Origin: Bimastos eiseni
Lineage: Eukaryota; Annelida; Clitellata; Crassiclitellata; Lumbricidae
Assembly (NCBI GenBank): GCA_959347315.1
Contig: OY365806.1
Location: forward strand, 35,559,526-35,623,525
Direction of reading: 5' to 3'
DNA: 64,000 nucleotides
Position numbers and translations under genes: made by a program. Below, one piece after another: positions 39,201-52,017 of this stretch (its first letter is position 1; each line of letters begins with the position of its first letter). The notes beneath the pieces were generated by a model. It saw nothing but the letters and a program-made list of their open reading frames with translations, was not told the origin of the DNA and made no database searches.

Positions 39201-39925
39201 CAGACTGACAAATCCTCTTCAGATGCAGCAAAGGAGATAATGATCGATTTAGGTAAAGTTTCAAATTGTCTGTAGGCCCAATAGTCGCTAAATACAAGGC
39301 TAGGAAAATCTGTAGTCTCTACATAGTATTCGCCTTTGTTTCACAAAAGTCTTACAAGGAATCGTATTCTCCGTTTGTTCAAGACAATGGCTAAATACTT
39401 AGATTAAACAGCTTGAATCCAACGACTATGCAAGTCTTGGCTTATTCAATAATTTAACCATATCACATGCTGATATGGCAGGCAACTCTAGGCCGATAGG
39501 TAAGACTTAGCATTTGGTCTAAAGAATCTGAAGAACTAGGCCTACTTTAAACACAAGTGACCACGTGACTGATGCAACAACAAGTTAAAAGTTAAAGGCT
39601 CAGCCTATAATAACACTGCAATGATATTGAGCGCTATTTGCAGCCTATAGATGTAGCCTAAGCGGTGGAAAAATGTGGAAAATTTTTTAAGTAAAGTAAA
39701 TGTAAACTAATGGGTATTTTGTAGGCGTTGTGCTCGTAAACTCGTCGGACCTGGGCAGCATTTTGACGTCATCTGCCCCAGGAAGGCTTGCCTCATTCTT
39801 CTTTGCACTCATTGGCAGCATCTTCACAACAATAAATCACCTCTGAAATTAAGACGATCGAAATCTGTTCAGATCATCTGCAAAACCAGTCTGTTCTCTT
39901 GCTTGTTGTATGCATGCATTCATCA
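33279..39925 (+). repeat. Array unit copy 6 (6647 bp)
   Basis: Six bases (two triplets) shorter in the (GAT)n block, like copy 7. It also shares with copy 7 the T at unit 3507 and the T at unit 6412. It differs from copy 7 at unit 327 (C, like copies 2 and 8) and unit 5463 (A, like 2 and 5). A private C is near 33428 (AGTTTCAAGTC). Confidence 0.95.
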
Positions 39926-42900
39926 AGGCACATAATGATGGACCGTCGAGTTGTGCTACAACGATTTTCTAACCGTTGATCATAGGATCACTATTCGTAT
40001 ATAGGACGTCTGGTCACACGGACACTGATCATAGGACTATTTATCAAAGTTTAACAAACAATAAATGAGAGTTTAAAGTCAGTTAACGAAAAAATATAAG
40101 TTTTAATGACTGTTTTAACTGTTTTTATTAATGAACACAGAATAAGTCAGTAAAATGAAATAAACATAAGTTCTTCGCCTACAAGTTATAAAATAGTAAG
40201 TTATAGGGCCTGCTATCTAAGTTGAAATGAAGAATTAGCCCACGATGTCTCTTTTCAAACCAAATCAGTCTACAAGCTGAGCATTAATTTTGACAAATGC
40301 ATACTATGGTCCGAATGTAGATCAACACGTGCGCTTGTTCGTATGTTGCAACAGCGCGAGCGACCTTTCTCGAATATACTTATGCTTATATGATAGGCCT
40401 ATAATAGGCCAGAGCATCTGTGCTACAATGAAGTTGGTTAAATTGCTACTTTAATGATCATTTTAGTAAAATCTGGCTTGGAGCAGAGGTTCCCAAAGGC
40501 CAAAAAGCCACAATTTACCCATCATGTGGGACATGACTATCATGCCATGCTTGCCTCTGCTTGGTCACGTTAATTCTGTTGACTGCACCAGTCCTACCTG
40601 GCTTGTAACTCTATGGACTACGAAAGGGTCAGTATCTATAATGTAATATACTTTCCTTAACTTTGACTATTTTACTTTATATTGATTATTGTTCAATGCG
40701 AGATAATCTGCTGACTACAAAGGTATTCTTTGACGGATTTGATTGGTAAAGCTATAATTTGACCTTTATTGACTGCACCTGTAAGCTGTAACTAGTAAAT
40801 GGTCCATGCTACCAAACAACATAATGATCAACAGTCCTGTAATCAATGGTCCTAATGATCATTGGTCCTTGCAGCCAAACGTCCTATGATCAATGGTCCT
40901 ATGATTCTATGATCAATAGTCCGCTTACCGCTGCAACGTTGGCTGGAGAGTTTCATCTATGATTTGTAACATGTTCTTTTGACAGTGGACATTCGTCTGC
41001 AATGTATAGGATTGAAGAATATTGTTTTTTGCCTTTTTTAACATAATCTGTGATCAGATTATGTTAACGTAAACTCGTTGGAATATCTTCTTACTTTAAG
41101 TTGTGAAGCCATCCGAGCAAGTGAACTGAGCGTGGCCCATTCAAAATTAGCAGAATATCATTGCAAAATATCTACCTACCATTTTTCGTTCAGGTCAATC
41201 AACCAATCAAAAATACTTGATGTTGCGCGCGCCTCTTCGAGATATCTACTCAGAGGCGCTCCCGGCCTAACCTTCGGCTGAAAAGGATAGTTTTAAGAGA
41301 GGCGTAAAATGAAGATGATGAGTTCTTAGGTAGGAGACGGAGCTCTATGGGAAGTCCAGTCCAGATGGCAGGTGTCCAGCATACGCCTAAAATAGCTAGA
41401 AACACGTCTCTGTATCATTGTAAAGACTAGAAACTACGTGTTTAAATGACGATTTTTGACTCAGAGCACTAGGCCTATGCTGCTTCAAGAACAAGACAGT
41501 AGATGGTACTGACGCACGTAATATTACAGCCAACAACCAACTAAGGACATGCATTAGACAGCTACATTAATTGTAACTAAAATGATCTTAACTCACTCGA
41601 CACAAATGAACATGTCCGGAACAATACATTTGTCTCTTAAAGCAACATTCAGTAAGTTTGTAAATGGATGTGTTTTGCTTACCATTATCACAATTCAAAC
41701 AAATCTATTCCTCGCACTTGGATAAAAATTGTTTTTCAGTCCAGCAAAATGGAAAAGGTCGACTTCCCTTATTGATGTCTTCGTCGCATTTCTTGTCTGG
41801 CGTCGTAGTATGCGTCGCCGTCACATGAGTTTTCGGCGTCATTACTCAATGCTATTTAACATCTGATCGAATTGAGTGGACGTGGCATGCACTGTCATCC
41901 GTGCAGCCTTCGCGTGTAGCTGCAGCCGACAATTAAGGTAGGCGCATCGTACGATCTACAATTACCGACAGAGAATAATCAAGAAAAGCAGTTACAGTCC
42001 AAAACGGACATCAATTTCGTATAGCAGGATACACGATACTAAGAAAGAGTTTTTGTAAAAGACTAACATTTTGATGGCAATTTACAACATTTTAAATGTT
42101 TTTCAAAGGAAAAAAACTTATTAAGCCAGAAAATTAAGGGAACGAACAGAGCAGGCCCAATAATGTTATATAATTATAGTGTTACGCCACTAAACAAATT
42201 AATTCGTGTTTCGTCATAATAATATAACAAATTGTCATAATTTGATTATGACGTCAAATGGTTTCCATTGAGACAAACAGTTTCATTTCACAAGTTCTGC
42301 GAATATAATGCCTGCCTCGCCAGACACCCTTGTTGCCACGAGTTATTCCGTCTCTTATGAAATCAGTCGTTGATAGCTGCATTATCGAACTTCTCTGATT
42401 ACCATTTGACTTATGTTCACGTAGCTGCCTTTGAAAGAAGGTTGTGATCTCATAAGACAAGCAGGATGATACAAGTTTATGCATGGCAACTCTGGCCACA
42501 ATATAATTATGTACACAAGGAGTACGATGCAATTGCACCGTCTGTTTTGCTGTCAGCCAATGAAAGATGACCAAGTATTCCATGGTGTGAATATTAGTGG
42601 GACGGATTCAGTTCGGTTCAATTTACTTATCCCCGCCACTATTACGACCGTTGCACGGTGGTAGTGCCAGTCCTAAGCCTGGAGCATCATTAAGGGGAAG
42701 GCGACAATTAGTCATCATTCGCATGTCATATGACGAAGTGTCGGTACAAAGTAACGAACCATCAACCCTTACGCTGACTGCTTTCAACTAAAAACAACTC
42801 TTCTGTCCATATAATGCAATATTATAGTATCGTGATGAAAATGTACATGTAGGCCAAGCAAATGGTGAGGAAAAGAATTGACAAATGCATTTATGCTCAC

Positions 42901-45900
42901 AGTGTCTGGACCAAATTGCGTCGATCTGGTAGAGCGACAACTGCCGACGTCGTTCGCAATCGTGCTGACGATGTCGACTGATTAGCGTCCCTCACTGATA
43001 GAAGGCGATGCACGTCCAGGTTCTCGAAAATTCTCGTCGGTTACATGGGCCATACATTGTCCACCGGACGCATTAAATGATAGGCATGATGCAGTTACAT
43101 GAATATGGCCTACATGTACATGTGGGCAACATGACGATGATGATGATGGTGATGATGACGGTGGTGGTGGTGGTGGTGATGACGATGATGATGGTGATGA
43201 TGATGATGATGGTCGTGGTGTTGATGGTGACGATGATGATGATTTTTATAATGAATATGATGATGATGATGAGGATGATGATGACGATAATGATGATGAT
43301 GACGTTGTCGATTACAATTACGTCTGCTCAGCATGTCCTTTACTTAGATGTTATCTGACTTCTTCTAAAAGCGTCTGAGTAAAAATTTATCATTATAATG
43401 TGCTATAGCCTCTGGTGACCTTTTATGTAGCCTACGAAGGCATTCTATGTTGCTACGGAACCAGTCAATAAAGTTTCAAATCCTCATTTTGCTTTCTTTG
43501 ATAAGTGGCGTAAATCGAATGTTATTAAATCTAAACGATAATAACTCTAGATCTAAAAAATTCTTTATACTATATTAGTAAAGCTCTTTAAGTATAGCTT
43601 AGAACAGCCAAAGAGCCTAGGATTAAAATACTATAGAACAAGAAAATGTTTCCATTGATTAGCGGCTCCAAACTTCTTTCGATCAGGACATAATCTTGGC
43701 ACCTCACAGAAATATCCTTCGTGAGTTATCAACCGTCTCTTAGAACGCTAACAAATCGATACATTTTACACACGCGTGCGTTTGTCGCTTGGCCTTTACA
43801 TGCGTTTGTTCTCGCGTGGGTCTGTTGATGGATTTATCGAGAGGTGCGCGCGTGTGTCTGTTGATCGGTTGATGAGGCAGTGTGCGCCTGTGTCTGTTGA
43901 TCGGTTTATTGGCCGGTGCACACATGGGTTTGTTTTAAAAGCTACGCTTAATTATAATAGAATATCTTCAATACTGTTGAAATATCAAGCTTAGAAATTC
44001 ACAGGGTAGCACAATATTGATTACTATTTTATAGCGTACAAACACAAGCAGACTATCTATTAATTAAGGTATAGGCCACCTATTAAGAATTTAGCCTTTT
44101 ATGTTCAGTTCATATATGTTTATTAATTTAGAATATAGGCCTATCATGTTGTCCAATGTAGGCCAACGTTTAATGAAACCAAACAAAAACCTACAAAGTT
44201 GTAGCCTGCGCATTTGAAATAATATATTTAATTTATATTTTTATTTTCAGTTATAATTTTAAAGAATATGTTTTAAATTTAGTCTAGAATATCAAAATAA
44301 TTTGTCAAACAAGGCACACCTATACAGTTAGAGCAATGCACAGATAGTTTTTCAAATATTTTGACGTTCGCAAAAATCTCTCATTTGCACAATGCACTCT
44401 TGTGCTAAAGATGTTATATGTCGACTCTTGAGTTGATGTGGTCCCGTTTTTCCTGACACAGCGTGGATCTTAAGCCGTGTTTCAGAATTGTCTTATCTTG
44501 ACTCTCGTGTCCAGTCTACAAATCTTATCTACCATTCGTGGCATCGGCTGCTGTTTAAATGTTAGGCCTGAATAATGTGGCGATATCTTGTTCGCCGCAA
44601 TGAACCTGCTTTCCAGGCATAGCTGAGCTCTTCTCTACCTTTAAGATTTCATGTAGGTTACTAGTGACTAGTTAAGTCGCAAGGCCGTTCCGATCAAAAA
44701 CACTAGACTAATAATAGATAACAATGATTAAATTACGCTACCGACTATTGTACACTTGAGTGCAGAGGCCGTTGGCAATAACGGTTTAAAATACACGTAG
44801 ACCTAATTACTTTTGTGCTTACGTCAATGTGAATGGGTAAAAGTGCATCTAGAATGACAACTGGTGTCTCTGAGCCATTTGATATTAGCTGACTGGCAAA
44901 CCATAAAATGCTCATGTAATTGCGCCAGTAATGAAAACATGTGTGATTGTGTGCCCCCTCGAGCCCATAAGTTGTAGAAAGTGCAGAAGCACGTGCTTCG
45001 GTCAGTCATAAGGTGCGGGGGCCACTGAATACATTCCATAATTGCTCATAATTACTTTAAAGGCGAAGGAACAGTCAACCAATTCAACTGAGAAACCGAT
45101 GAATAATTCAATATAGGCCTTCATCGTGGAGGTATGCCTAATGAATACATGCTATCTGCCAATCAGATCTCCCCGAAACATTTCAGTTGCCTGAGACTAG
45201 ATGGGTGGCTGTAGCAGATTATTGAACATTTTCGACAAGAAAACCATTTTTGCCTAACCTGAGTAATTTTTCACATTCTGCAAACTTTTAATGTTTTTTA
45301 TTGAGTAATACACCTATAAATCATGCCTATTTGCCTTTGCTACAACCTGCCCCGGCTTGGGGCAAATGAAACACTTTTGGTGCGCTCCTTTGAACATTCT
45401 TCAGTTTATAATCTTATGCATTTAAAAAAATTAGCATGGTTAATATTAGTGCTAATGTTCATACAGTAGTGGATACTATCGCATTATGTTCAAGTACTGT
45501 GGTGAATGTGCAAACACTAAAAATGAAATAAAGTGTATCAACCATACCCGGTCTCCCCTATTTAGAAATTACAAATTACATGCAGAATGTAATTGAATCA
45601 CGAAATACAAATTCTTTGATTTAGGGCAGCAGATTACAAATTAACAATTACAATTGTTATTAAAATTCCGTATTTTCAATTAATCAATTAAGTTACTGCC
45701 GGAGCCATCCCTGGCCTCTGGTTATATTAGTTTGATAAGTTTAATAATGGTGATTATGTTATATCAGGTTAGTGACATGTAGGCCTAGGCTAAATGATGA
45801 ATTACGCTTTAGGATACAGCACATACGTTGTCTCAGATGCAACTGGGCAGACTGACAAATCCTCTTCAGATGCAGCAAAGGAGATAATGATCGATTTAGG

Positions 45901-46572
45901 TAAAGTTTCAAATTGTCTGTAGGCCCAATAGTCGCTAAATACAAGGCTAGGAAAATCTGTAGTCTCTACATAGTATTCGCCTTTGTTTCACAAAAGTCTT
46001 ACAAGGAATCGTATTCTCCGTTTGTTCAAGACAATGGCTAAATACTTAGATTAAACAGCTTGAATCCAACGACTATGCAAGTCTTGGCTTATTCAATAAT
46101 TTAACCATATCACATGCTGATATGGCAGGCAACTCTAGGCCGATAGGTAAGACTTAGCATTTGGTCTAAAGAATCTGAAGAACTAGGCCTACTTTAAACA
46201 CAAGTGACCACGTGACTGATGCAACAACAAGTTAAAAGTTAAAGGCTCAGCCTATAATAACACTGCAATGATATTGAGCGCTATTTGCAGCCTATAGATG
46301 TAGCCTAAGCGGTGGAAAAATGTGGAAAATTTTTTAAGTAAAGTAAATGTAAACTAATGGGTATTTTGTAGGCGTTGTGCTCGTAAACTCGTCGGACCTG
46401 GGCAGCATTTTGACGTCATCTGCCCCAGGAAGGCTTGCCTCATTCTTCTTTGCACTCATTGGCAGCATCTTCACAACAATAAATCACCTCTGAAATTAAG
46501 ACGATCGAAATCTGTTCAGATCATCTGCAAAACCAGTCTGTTCTCTTGCTTGTTGTATGCATGCATTCATCA
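39926..46572 (+). repeat. Array unit copy 7 (6647 bp)
   Basis: Carries the 6-bp (GAT)n deletion and the two flanking variants shared with copy 6, the T at unit 366 shared with copy 3, and private changes near 44394 (AATGCACTC) and 44737 (AATTACGCTACC). Confidence 0.95.
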
Positions 46573-49500
46573 AGGCACATAATGATGGACCGTCGAGTTG
46601 TGCTACAACGATTTTCTAACCGTTGATCATAGGATCACTATTCGTATATAGGACGTCTGGTCACACGGACACTGATCATAGGACTATTTATCAAAGTTTA
46701 ACAAACAATAAATGAGAGTTTAAAGTCAGTTAACGAAAAAATATAAGTTTTAATGACTGTTTTAACTGTTTTTATTAATGAACACAGAATAAGTCAGTAA
46801 AATGAAATAAACATAAGTTCTTCGCCTACAAGTTATAAAATAGTAAGTTATAGGGCCTGCTATCTAAGTTGAAATGAAGAATTAGCCCACGATGTCTCCT
46901 TTCAAACCAAATCAGTCTACAAGCTGAGCATTAATTTCGACAAATGCATACTATGGTCCGAATGTAGATCAACACGTGCGCTTGTTCGTATGTTGCAACA
47001 GCGCGAGCGACCTTTCTCGAATATACTTATGCTTATATGATAGGCCTATAATAGGCCAGAGCATCTGTGCTACAATGAAGTTGGTTAAATTGCTACTTTA
47101 ATGATCATTTTAGTAAAATCTGGCTTGGAGCAGAGGTTCCCAAAGGCCAAAAAGCCACAATTTACCCATCATGTGGGACATGACTATCATGCCATGCTTG
47201 CCTCTGCTTGGTCACGTTAATTCTGTTGACTGCACCAGTCCTACCTGGCTTGTAACTCTATGGACTACGAAAGGGTCAGTATCTATAATGTAATATACTT
47301 TCCTTAACTTTGACTATTTTACTTTATATTGATTATTGTTCAATGCGAGATAATCTGCTGACTACAAAGGTATTCTTTGACGGATTTGATTGGTAAAGCT
47401 ATAATTTGACCTTTATTGACTGCGCCTGTAAGCTGTAACTAGTAAATGGTCCATGCTACCAAACAACATAATGATCAACAGTCCTGTAATCAATGGTCCT
47501 AATGATCATTGGTCCTTGCAGCCAAACGTCCTATGATCAATGGTCCTATGATTCTATGATCAGTAGTCCGCTTACCGCTGCAACGTTGGCTGGAGAGTTT
47601 CATCTATGATTTGTAACATGTTCTTTTGACAGTGGACATTCGTCTGCAATGTATAGGATTGAAGAATATTGTTTTTTGCCTTAAAGTTATATTAGATGCT
47701 TTAAATGTCTGGTATCAGATTATGTTAACGTAAACTCGTTGGAATATCTTCTTACTTTAAGTTGTGAAGCCATCCGAGCAAGTGAACTGAGCGTGGCCCA
47801 TTCAAAATTAGCAGAATATCATTGCAAAATATCTACCTACCATTTTTCGTTCAGGTCAATCAACCAATCAAAAATACTTGATGTTGCGCGCGCCTCTTCG
47901 AGATATCTACTCAGAGGCGCTCCCGGCCTAACCTTCGGCTGAAAAGGATAGTTTTAAGAGAGGCGTAAAATGAAGATGATGAGTTCTTAGGTAGGAGACG
48001 GAGCTCTATGGGAAGTCCAGTCCAGATGGCAGGTGTCCAGCATACGCCTAAAATAGCTAGAAACACGTCTCTGTATCATTGTAAAGACTAGAAACTACGT
48101 GTTTAAATGACGATTTTTGACTCAGAGCACTAGGCCTATGCTGCTTCAAGAACAAGACAGTAGATGGTACTGACGCACGTAATATTACAGCCAACAACCA
48201 ACTAAGGACATGCATTAGACAGCTACATTAATTGTAACTAAAATGATCTTAACTCACTCGACACAAATGAACATGTCCGGAACAATACATTTGTCTCTTA
48301 AAGCAACATTCAGTAAGTTTGTAAATGGATGTGTTTTGCTTACCATTATCACAATTCAAACAAATCTATTCCTCGCACTTGGATAAAAATTGTTTTTCAG
48401 TCCAGCAAAATGGAAAAGGTCGACTTCCCTTATTGATGTCTTCGTCGCATTTCTTGTCTGGCGTCGTAGTATGCGTCGCCGTCACATGAGTTTTCGGCGT
48501 CATTACTCAATGCTATTTAACATCTGATCGAATTGAGTGGACGTGGCATGCACTGTCATCCGTGCAGCCTTCGCGTGTAGCTGCAGCCGACAATTAAGGT
48601 AGGCGCATCGTACGATCTACAATTACCGACAGAGAATAATCAAGAAAAGCAGTTACAGTCCAAAACGGACATCAATTTCGTATAGCAGGATACACGATAC
48701 TAAGAAAGAGTTTTTGTAAAAGACTAACATTTTGATGGCAATTTACAACATTTTAAATGTTTTTCAAAGGAAAAAAACTTATTAAGCCAGAAAATTAAGG
48801 GAACGAACAGAGCAGGCCCAATAATGTTATATAATTATAGTGTTACGCCACTAAACAAATTAATTCGTGTTTCGTCATGATAATATAACAAATTGTCATA
48901 ATTTGATTATGACGTCAAATGGTTTCCATTGAGACAAACAGTTTCATTTCACAAGTTCTGCGAATATAATGCCTGCCTCGCCAGACACCCTTGTTGCCAC
49001 GAGTTATTCCGTCTCTTATGGAATCAGTCGTTGATAGCTGCATTATCGAACTTCTCTGATTACCATTTGACTTATGTTCACGTAGCTGCCTTTGAAAGAA
49101 GGTTGTGATCTCATAAGACAAGCAGGATGATACAAGTTTATGCATGGCAACTCTGGCCACAATATAATTATGTACACAAGGAGTACGATGCAATTGCACC
49201 GTCTGTTTTGCTGTCAGCCAATGAAAGATGACCAAGTATTCCATGGTGTGAATATTAGTGGGACGGATTCAGTTCGGTTCAATTTACTTATCCCCGCCAC
49301 TATTACGACCGTTGCACGGTGGTAGTGCCAGTCCTAAGCCTGGAGCATCATTAAGGGGAAGGCGACAATTAGTCATCATTCGCATGTCATATGACGAAGT
49401 GTCGGTACAAAGTAACGAACCATCAACCCTTACGCTGACTGCTTTCAACTAAAAACAACTCTTCTGTCCATATAATGCAATATTATAGTATCGTGATGAA

Positions 49501-49797
49501 AATGTACATGTAGGCCAAGCAAATGGTGAGGAAAAGAATTGACAAATGCATTTATGCTCACAGTGTCTGGACCAAATTGCGTCGATCTGGTAGAGCGACA
49601 ACTGCCGACGTCGTTCGCAATCGTGCTGACGATGTCGACTGATTAGCGTCCCTCACTGATAGAAGGCGATGCACGTCCAGGTTCTCGAAAATTCTCGTCG
49701 GTTACATGGGCCATACATTGTCCACCGGACGCATTAAATGATAGGCATGATGCAGTTACATGAATATGGCCTACATGTACATGTGGGCAACATGACG

Positions 49798-49829
<32 letters not shown>

Positions 49830-49920
49830 GATGATGATTTTTATAATGAATCTGATGATGATGATGAGGATGACGTTGTCGATTACAATTACGTCTGCTC
49901 AGCATATCCTTTACTTAGAT
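46573..49920 (+). repeat. Array unit copy 8, truncated at the array edge
   Basis: Matches unit positions 1-3430, then breaks off at CTTACTTAGAT and joins unrelated sequence. It carries the longer non-hairpin allele (47682-47712, with a private CTGGTATCAG) and several private substitutions (for example TGCGCCTGTA near 47424 and GATCAGTAGTCC near 47560). Its (GAT)n block (49792-49875) is about half the usual length and lacks the GGT interruptions. The extra divergence is what is expected of an edge copy that exchanges less often. Confidence 0.95.
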
Positions 49921-50386
49921 AGAAGATGAGCGTATAGCATTCATGGAATTCCTTCAGACTGACTATCCGATCTCTATCCTTGTCAGAGCTGTCTACAAAG
50001 TCCTGAGAGATAAATGCCAGAGCTTTGCTCTTTAATCGTTATTGGTAATTGCCATTGCTCCAGTGTCGAACGCACTAGGCATCCTACCGATAATGCCTGG
50101 GAATCATCTGATAATGGATGATTCCCAGGCAATGAGGATTATGTTATTAAGCGCCACTATTTAACAAGAAGGTGACGGTCGATAACGCTGAACATTATTG
50201 TGAGTGAATAAAATAGCCTCCCATGTTGGCTCTTTGATTTTACTGAGGTGGTAAAATTTCTGTTTCATCCCGTTATATAGCTCTTTTTCCTGCAGGGCTT
50301 CTCTCCCTGGGAGCGACTGTGATTAGGTTGCACTGAAGTGGCGCTATAAAAGTCTGTGATTACGGTATAAAACAATTATCAATGAT
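49921..50386. other. Linker between array edge and detached unit fragment
   Basis: Not related to the array unit. It contains a perfect inverted repeat (50094-50131) and, around 50280-50370, sequence resembling the 3' tail of CR1/SINE retroposons (CTGGGAGCGACTGTGATTAG, then GGCGCTATAAAAGTCTGTGA). A 38-codon frame with no start beyond ATG at about 49943 ends at 50035 and resembles nothing I know. Confidence 0.5.
50094..50131. repeat. Perfect 15-bp inverted repeat, 8-nt loop
   Basis: TGCCTGGGAATCATC (50094-50108), loop TGATAATG, GATGATTCCCAGGCA (50117-50131). A stable potential cruciform, located between the broken copy 8 and the detached unit fragment. Confidence 0.9.
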
Positions 50387-51028
50387 ATAGTGTTGCGCCA
50401 CTACACAAATTAATTTGTGTTTCGTCATAATATAACGAATTGTCATAATTTGATTATGACGTCAAATGGTTTCCATTGAGACAAACAGTTTCATTTCACA
50501 AGTTCTGCGAATATAATGCCTGCCTCGCCAGACACCCTTGTTGCCACGAGTTATTCCGTCTCTTATGGAATCAGTCGTTGATAGCTGCCTAATCGAACTT
50601 CTCTGATTACCATTTGACTTATGTTCACGTAGCTGCCTTTGAAAGAAGGTTGTGATCTCATAAGACAAGCAGGATGATACAAGTTTATGCATGGCAACTC
50701 TGGCCACAATATAATTATGTACACAAGGAGTACGATGCAATTGCACCGTCTGTTTTGCTGTCAGCCAATGAAAGATGACCAAGTATTCCATGGTGTGAAT
50801 ATTAGTGGGACGGATTCAGTTCGGTTCAATTTACTTATCCCCGCCACTATTACGACCGTTGCACGGTGGTAGTGCCAGTCCTAAGCCTGGAGCATCATTA
50901 AGGGGAAGGCGACAATTAGTCATCATTCGCATGTCATATGACGAAGTGTCGGTACAAAGTAACGAACCATCAACCCTTACGCTGACTGCTTTCAACTAAA
51001 ACAACTCTTCTGTCCATATAATGCAATA
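50387..51028 (+). repeat. Detached 642-bp fragment of the array unit
   Basis: Corresponds to unit positions of about 2252-2893 and lies 466 bp beyond the end of copy 8. The first 70 or so bases carry several mismatches and a 3-bp gap relative to the unit (GTTGCGCCACTACAC against GTTACGCCACTAAAC). The remaining ~570 bp show only two adjacent-region substitutions and one A-run indel by eye. It contains a ninth intact copy of the 109-codon minus-strand ORF (50462-50791). It could be an old edge copy later converted by the array, or a small dispersed element inserted both here and in the unit. Confidence 0.93.
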
Positions 51029-51290
51029 CAACTTTTACAAATAATACACTACTTATATGTGTGTGTGATATGTTAGTGATTAATCGGGGGAAATGTCCTC
51101 GGGGAAATGTCCGAGTGGAAATATCTCTTAGACCCCTGAAACCTTTACCATTTTATCCGTAAGCGTACCATTTTGTCCATACCATTTTGTCCTTACCATT
51201 TTGTCCTACTTTCCAACAGTTGGCCTACTTTGGACGTGTAATGTCAGCTGTAGGCCTATGCGACAATGGGAACACACACTTGCGCAACCC
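51029..51290. repeat. Short minisatellites (GGGGAAATGTCC and TACCATTTTGTCC)
   Basis: Two to three copies of GGGGAAATGTCC-like words at about 51085-51122, followed by four copies of a 13-bp TACCATTTTGTCC word at 51146-51206. A related arrangement, GGGGAAATTGACC repeated, occurs near the right edge at 63394-63472. The rest of the stretch has no gene. Confidence 0.75.
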
Positions 51291-51514
51291 CGAATTTGTC
51301 CAAAACTTTGTCAAAATCCAATTACGATGAATTCCATTTAGGATTGGTTGAAGCAGAGGAGTTTGCACGACAACCATTGAGATAATAGACTAACCGCGTT
51401 GAGTAACTGTGCGATGGAGGTCGAAAAAGCTTGGGAGAAGGGCATAACGGTATGTAATTGCGTGTCATCTGCGTATAGGTGGTAGTCAACTTTGTTGACA
51501 CCGACTCAACTCGG
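51290..51514 (-). mobile_element. LINE reverse-transcriptase fragment, YADD part
   Basis: On the minus strand this reads VDYHLYADDTQLHTV (about 51500-51443), where YADD is the catalytic Y-x-D-D motif of non-LTR reverse transcriptases, followed by a QWLSCKLLCFNQS-stop-MEFIVIGF stretch equivalent to the LNxSKTEFxxIG motif of CR1/L2-clade LINEs. In-frame stops show it is dead. It is the downstream half of an element whose preceding PQGS part lies at 52018-52165. The two are separated by an oppositely oriented LINE fragment. Confidence 0.85.
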
Positions 51515-52017
51515 TTGTGTTACCTTGATTACTGTAGCGCCCTCCATGACGGACTTACTGCATGCCGGATCAGGCGCTTGGATCGAGTTTTTGCGCACGG
51601 CGACACGCCTCATTGGCCATATTCCAAGGTTCCGCCATGATACAGAATATCTGCGTAACGCCCTTCATTGGTTCCCCTTCTCTCAACGAATCTCATACCG
51701 GGTCTCATCATTGGTATGGCGCTGTATGCTGTTCCACACTAAGTGTCCAACGCCGAGGCTCACTCCGTTCTTCCCTACAAGTCGAGCTTCTTGTCCCTCG
51801 CTCTCGGACTTCCACGAGGCAGCGCCGAGCCTTCTCTGTTGCTGGCCCTGCAACCTGGAATGGGCTACCTGCACACTAAGCCTTTTGCCCAGGGGACACT
51901 CAACCATACCTATACTAATATTAGGACTGTCCTATTTAGCCGGGGTTGTGTCGGGAGCACTTCTGAGTAGATGTCTTGAAGGGTCTCTATATATATCCTC
52001 CAAAAATAAATAAATAA
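51515..52017 (+). mobile_element. LINE 3' end (CR1/L2-like), inserted in another LINE
   Basis: Plus-strand frames carry YLDYCSALHDGL (from about 51520), then TRLIGH and ALHWFPFSQRISYRVSSLV, then after another shift RSRTSTRQRRAFSVAGPATW and NGLPAH. These are the LDYCN, ALHWLP and AFSVAGPxxWNSLP blocks at the C-terminus of CR1/L2-like ORF2. At least two frameshifts are needed, so it is a pseudogene. The 3' end runs into AAAAATAAATAAATAAG, a simple tail. It sits inside the minus-strand LINE, dividing its RT between the PQGS and YADD motifs. Confidence 0.85.

Larger units (their letters stand above)
1..49920. repeat. Tandem array of a ~6.65 kb unit (macrosatellite-like)
   Basis: Seven complete and one truncated head-to-tail copies. 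The word AGGCACATAATGATGGACC recurs at 1, 6654, 13320, 19973, 26626, 33279, 39926 and 46573, and every internal landmark recurs with the same spacing. Copies differ only at scattered single bases and a few indels. No long ORF, known protein domain, tRNA, snRNA or 5S-like sequence was found in the unit. The left end lies outside the window, so total copy number is unknown and the unit start is arbitrary. This is either a macrosatellite or a very recent local amplification kept uniform by exchange. An assembly artefact is possible but less likely, because each copy has its own private variants. Confidence 0.97.
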
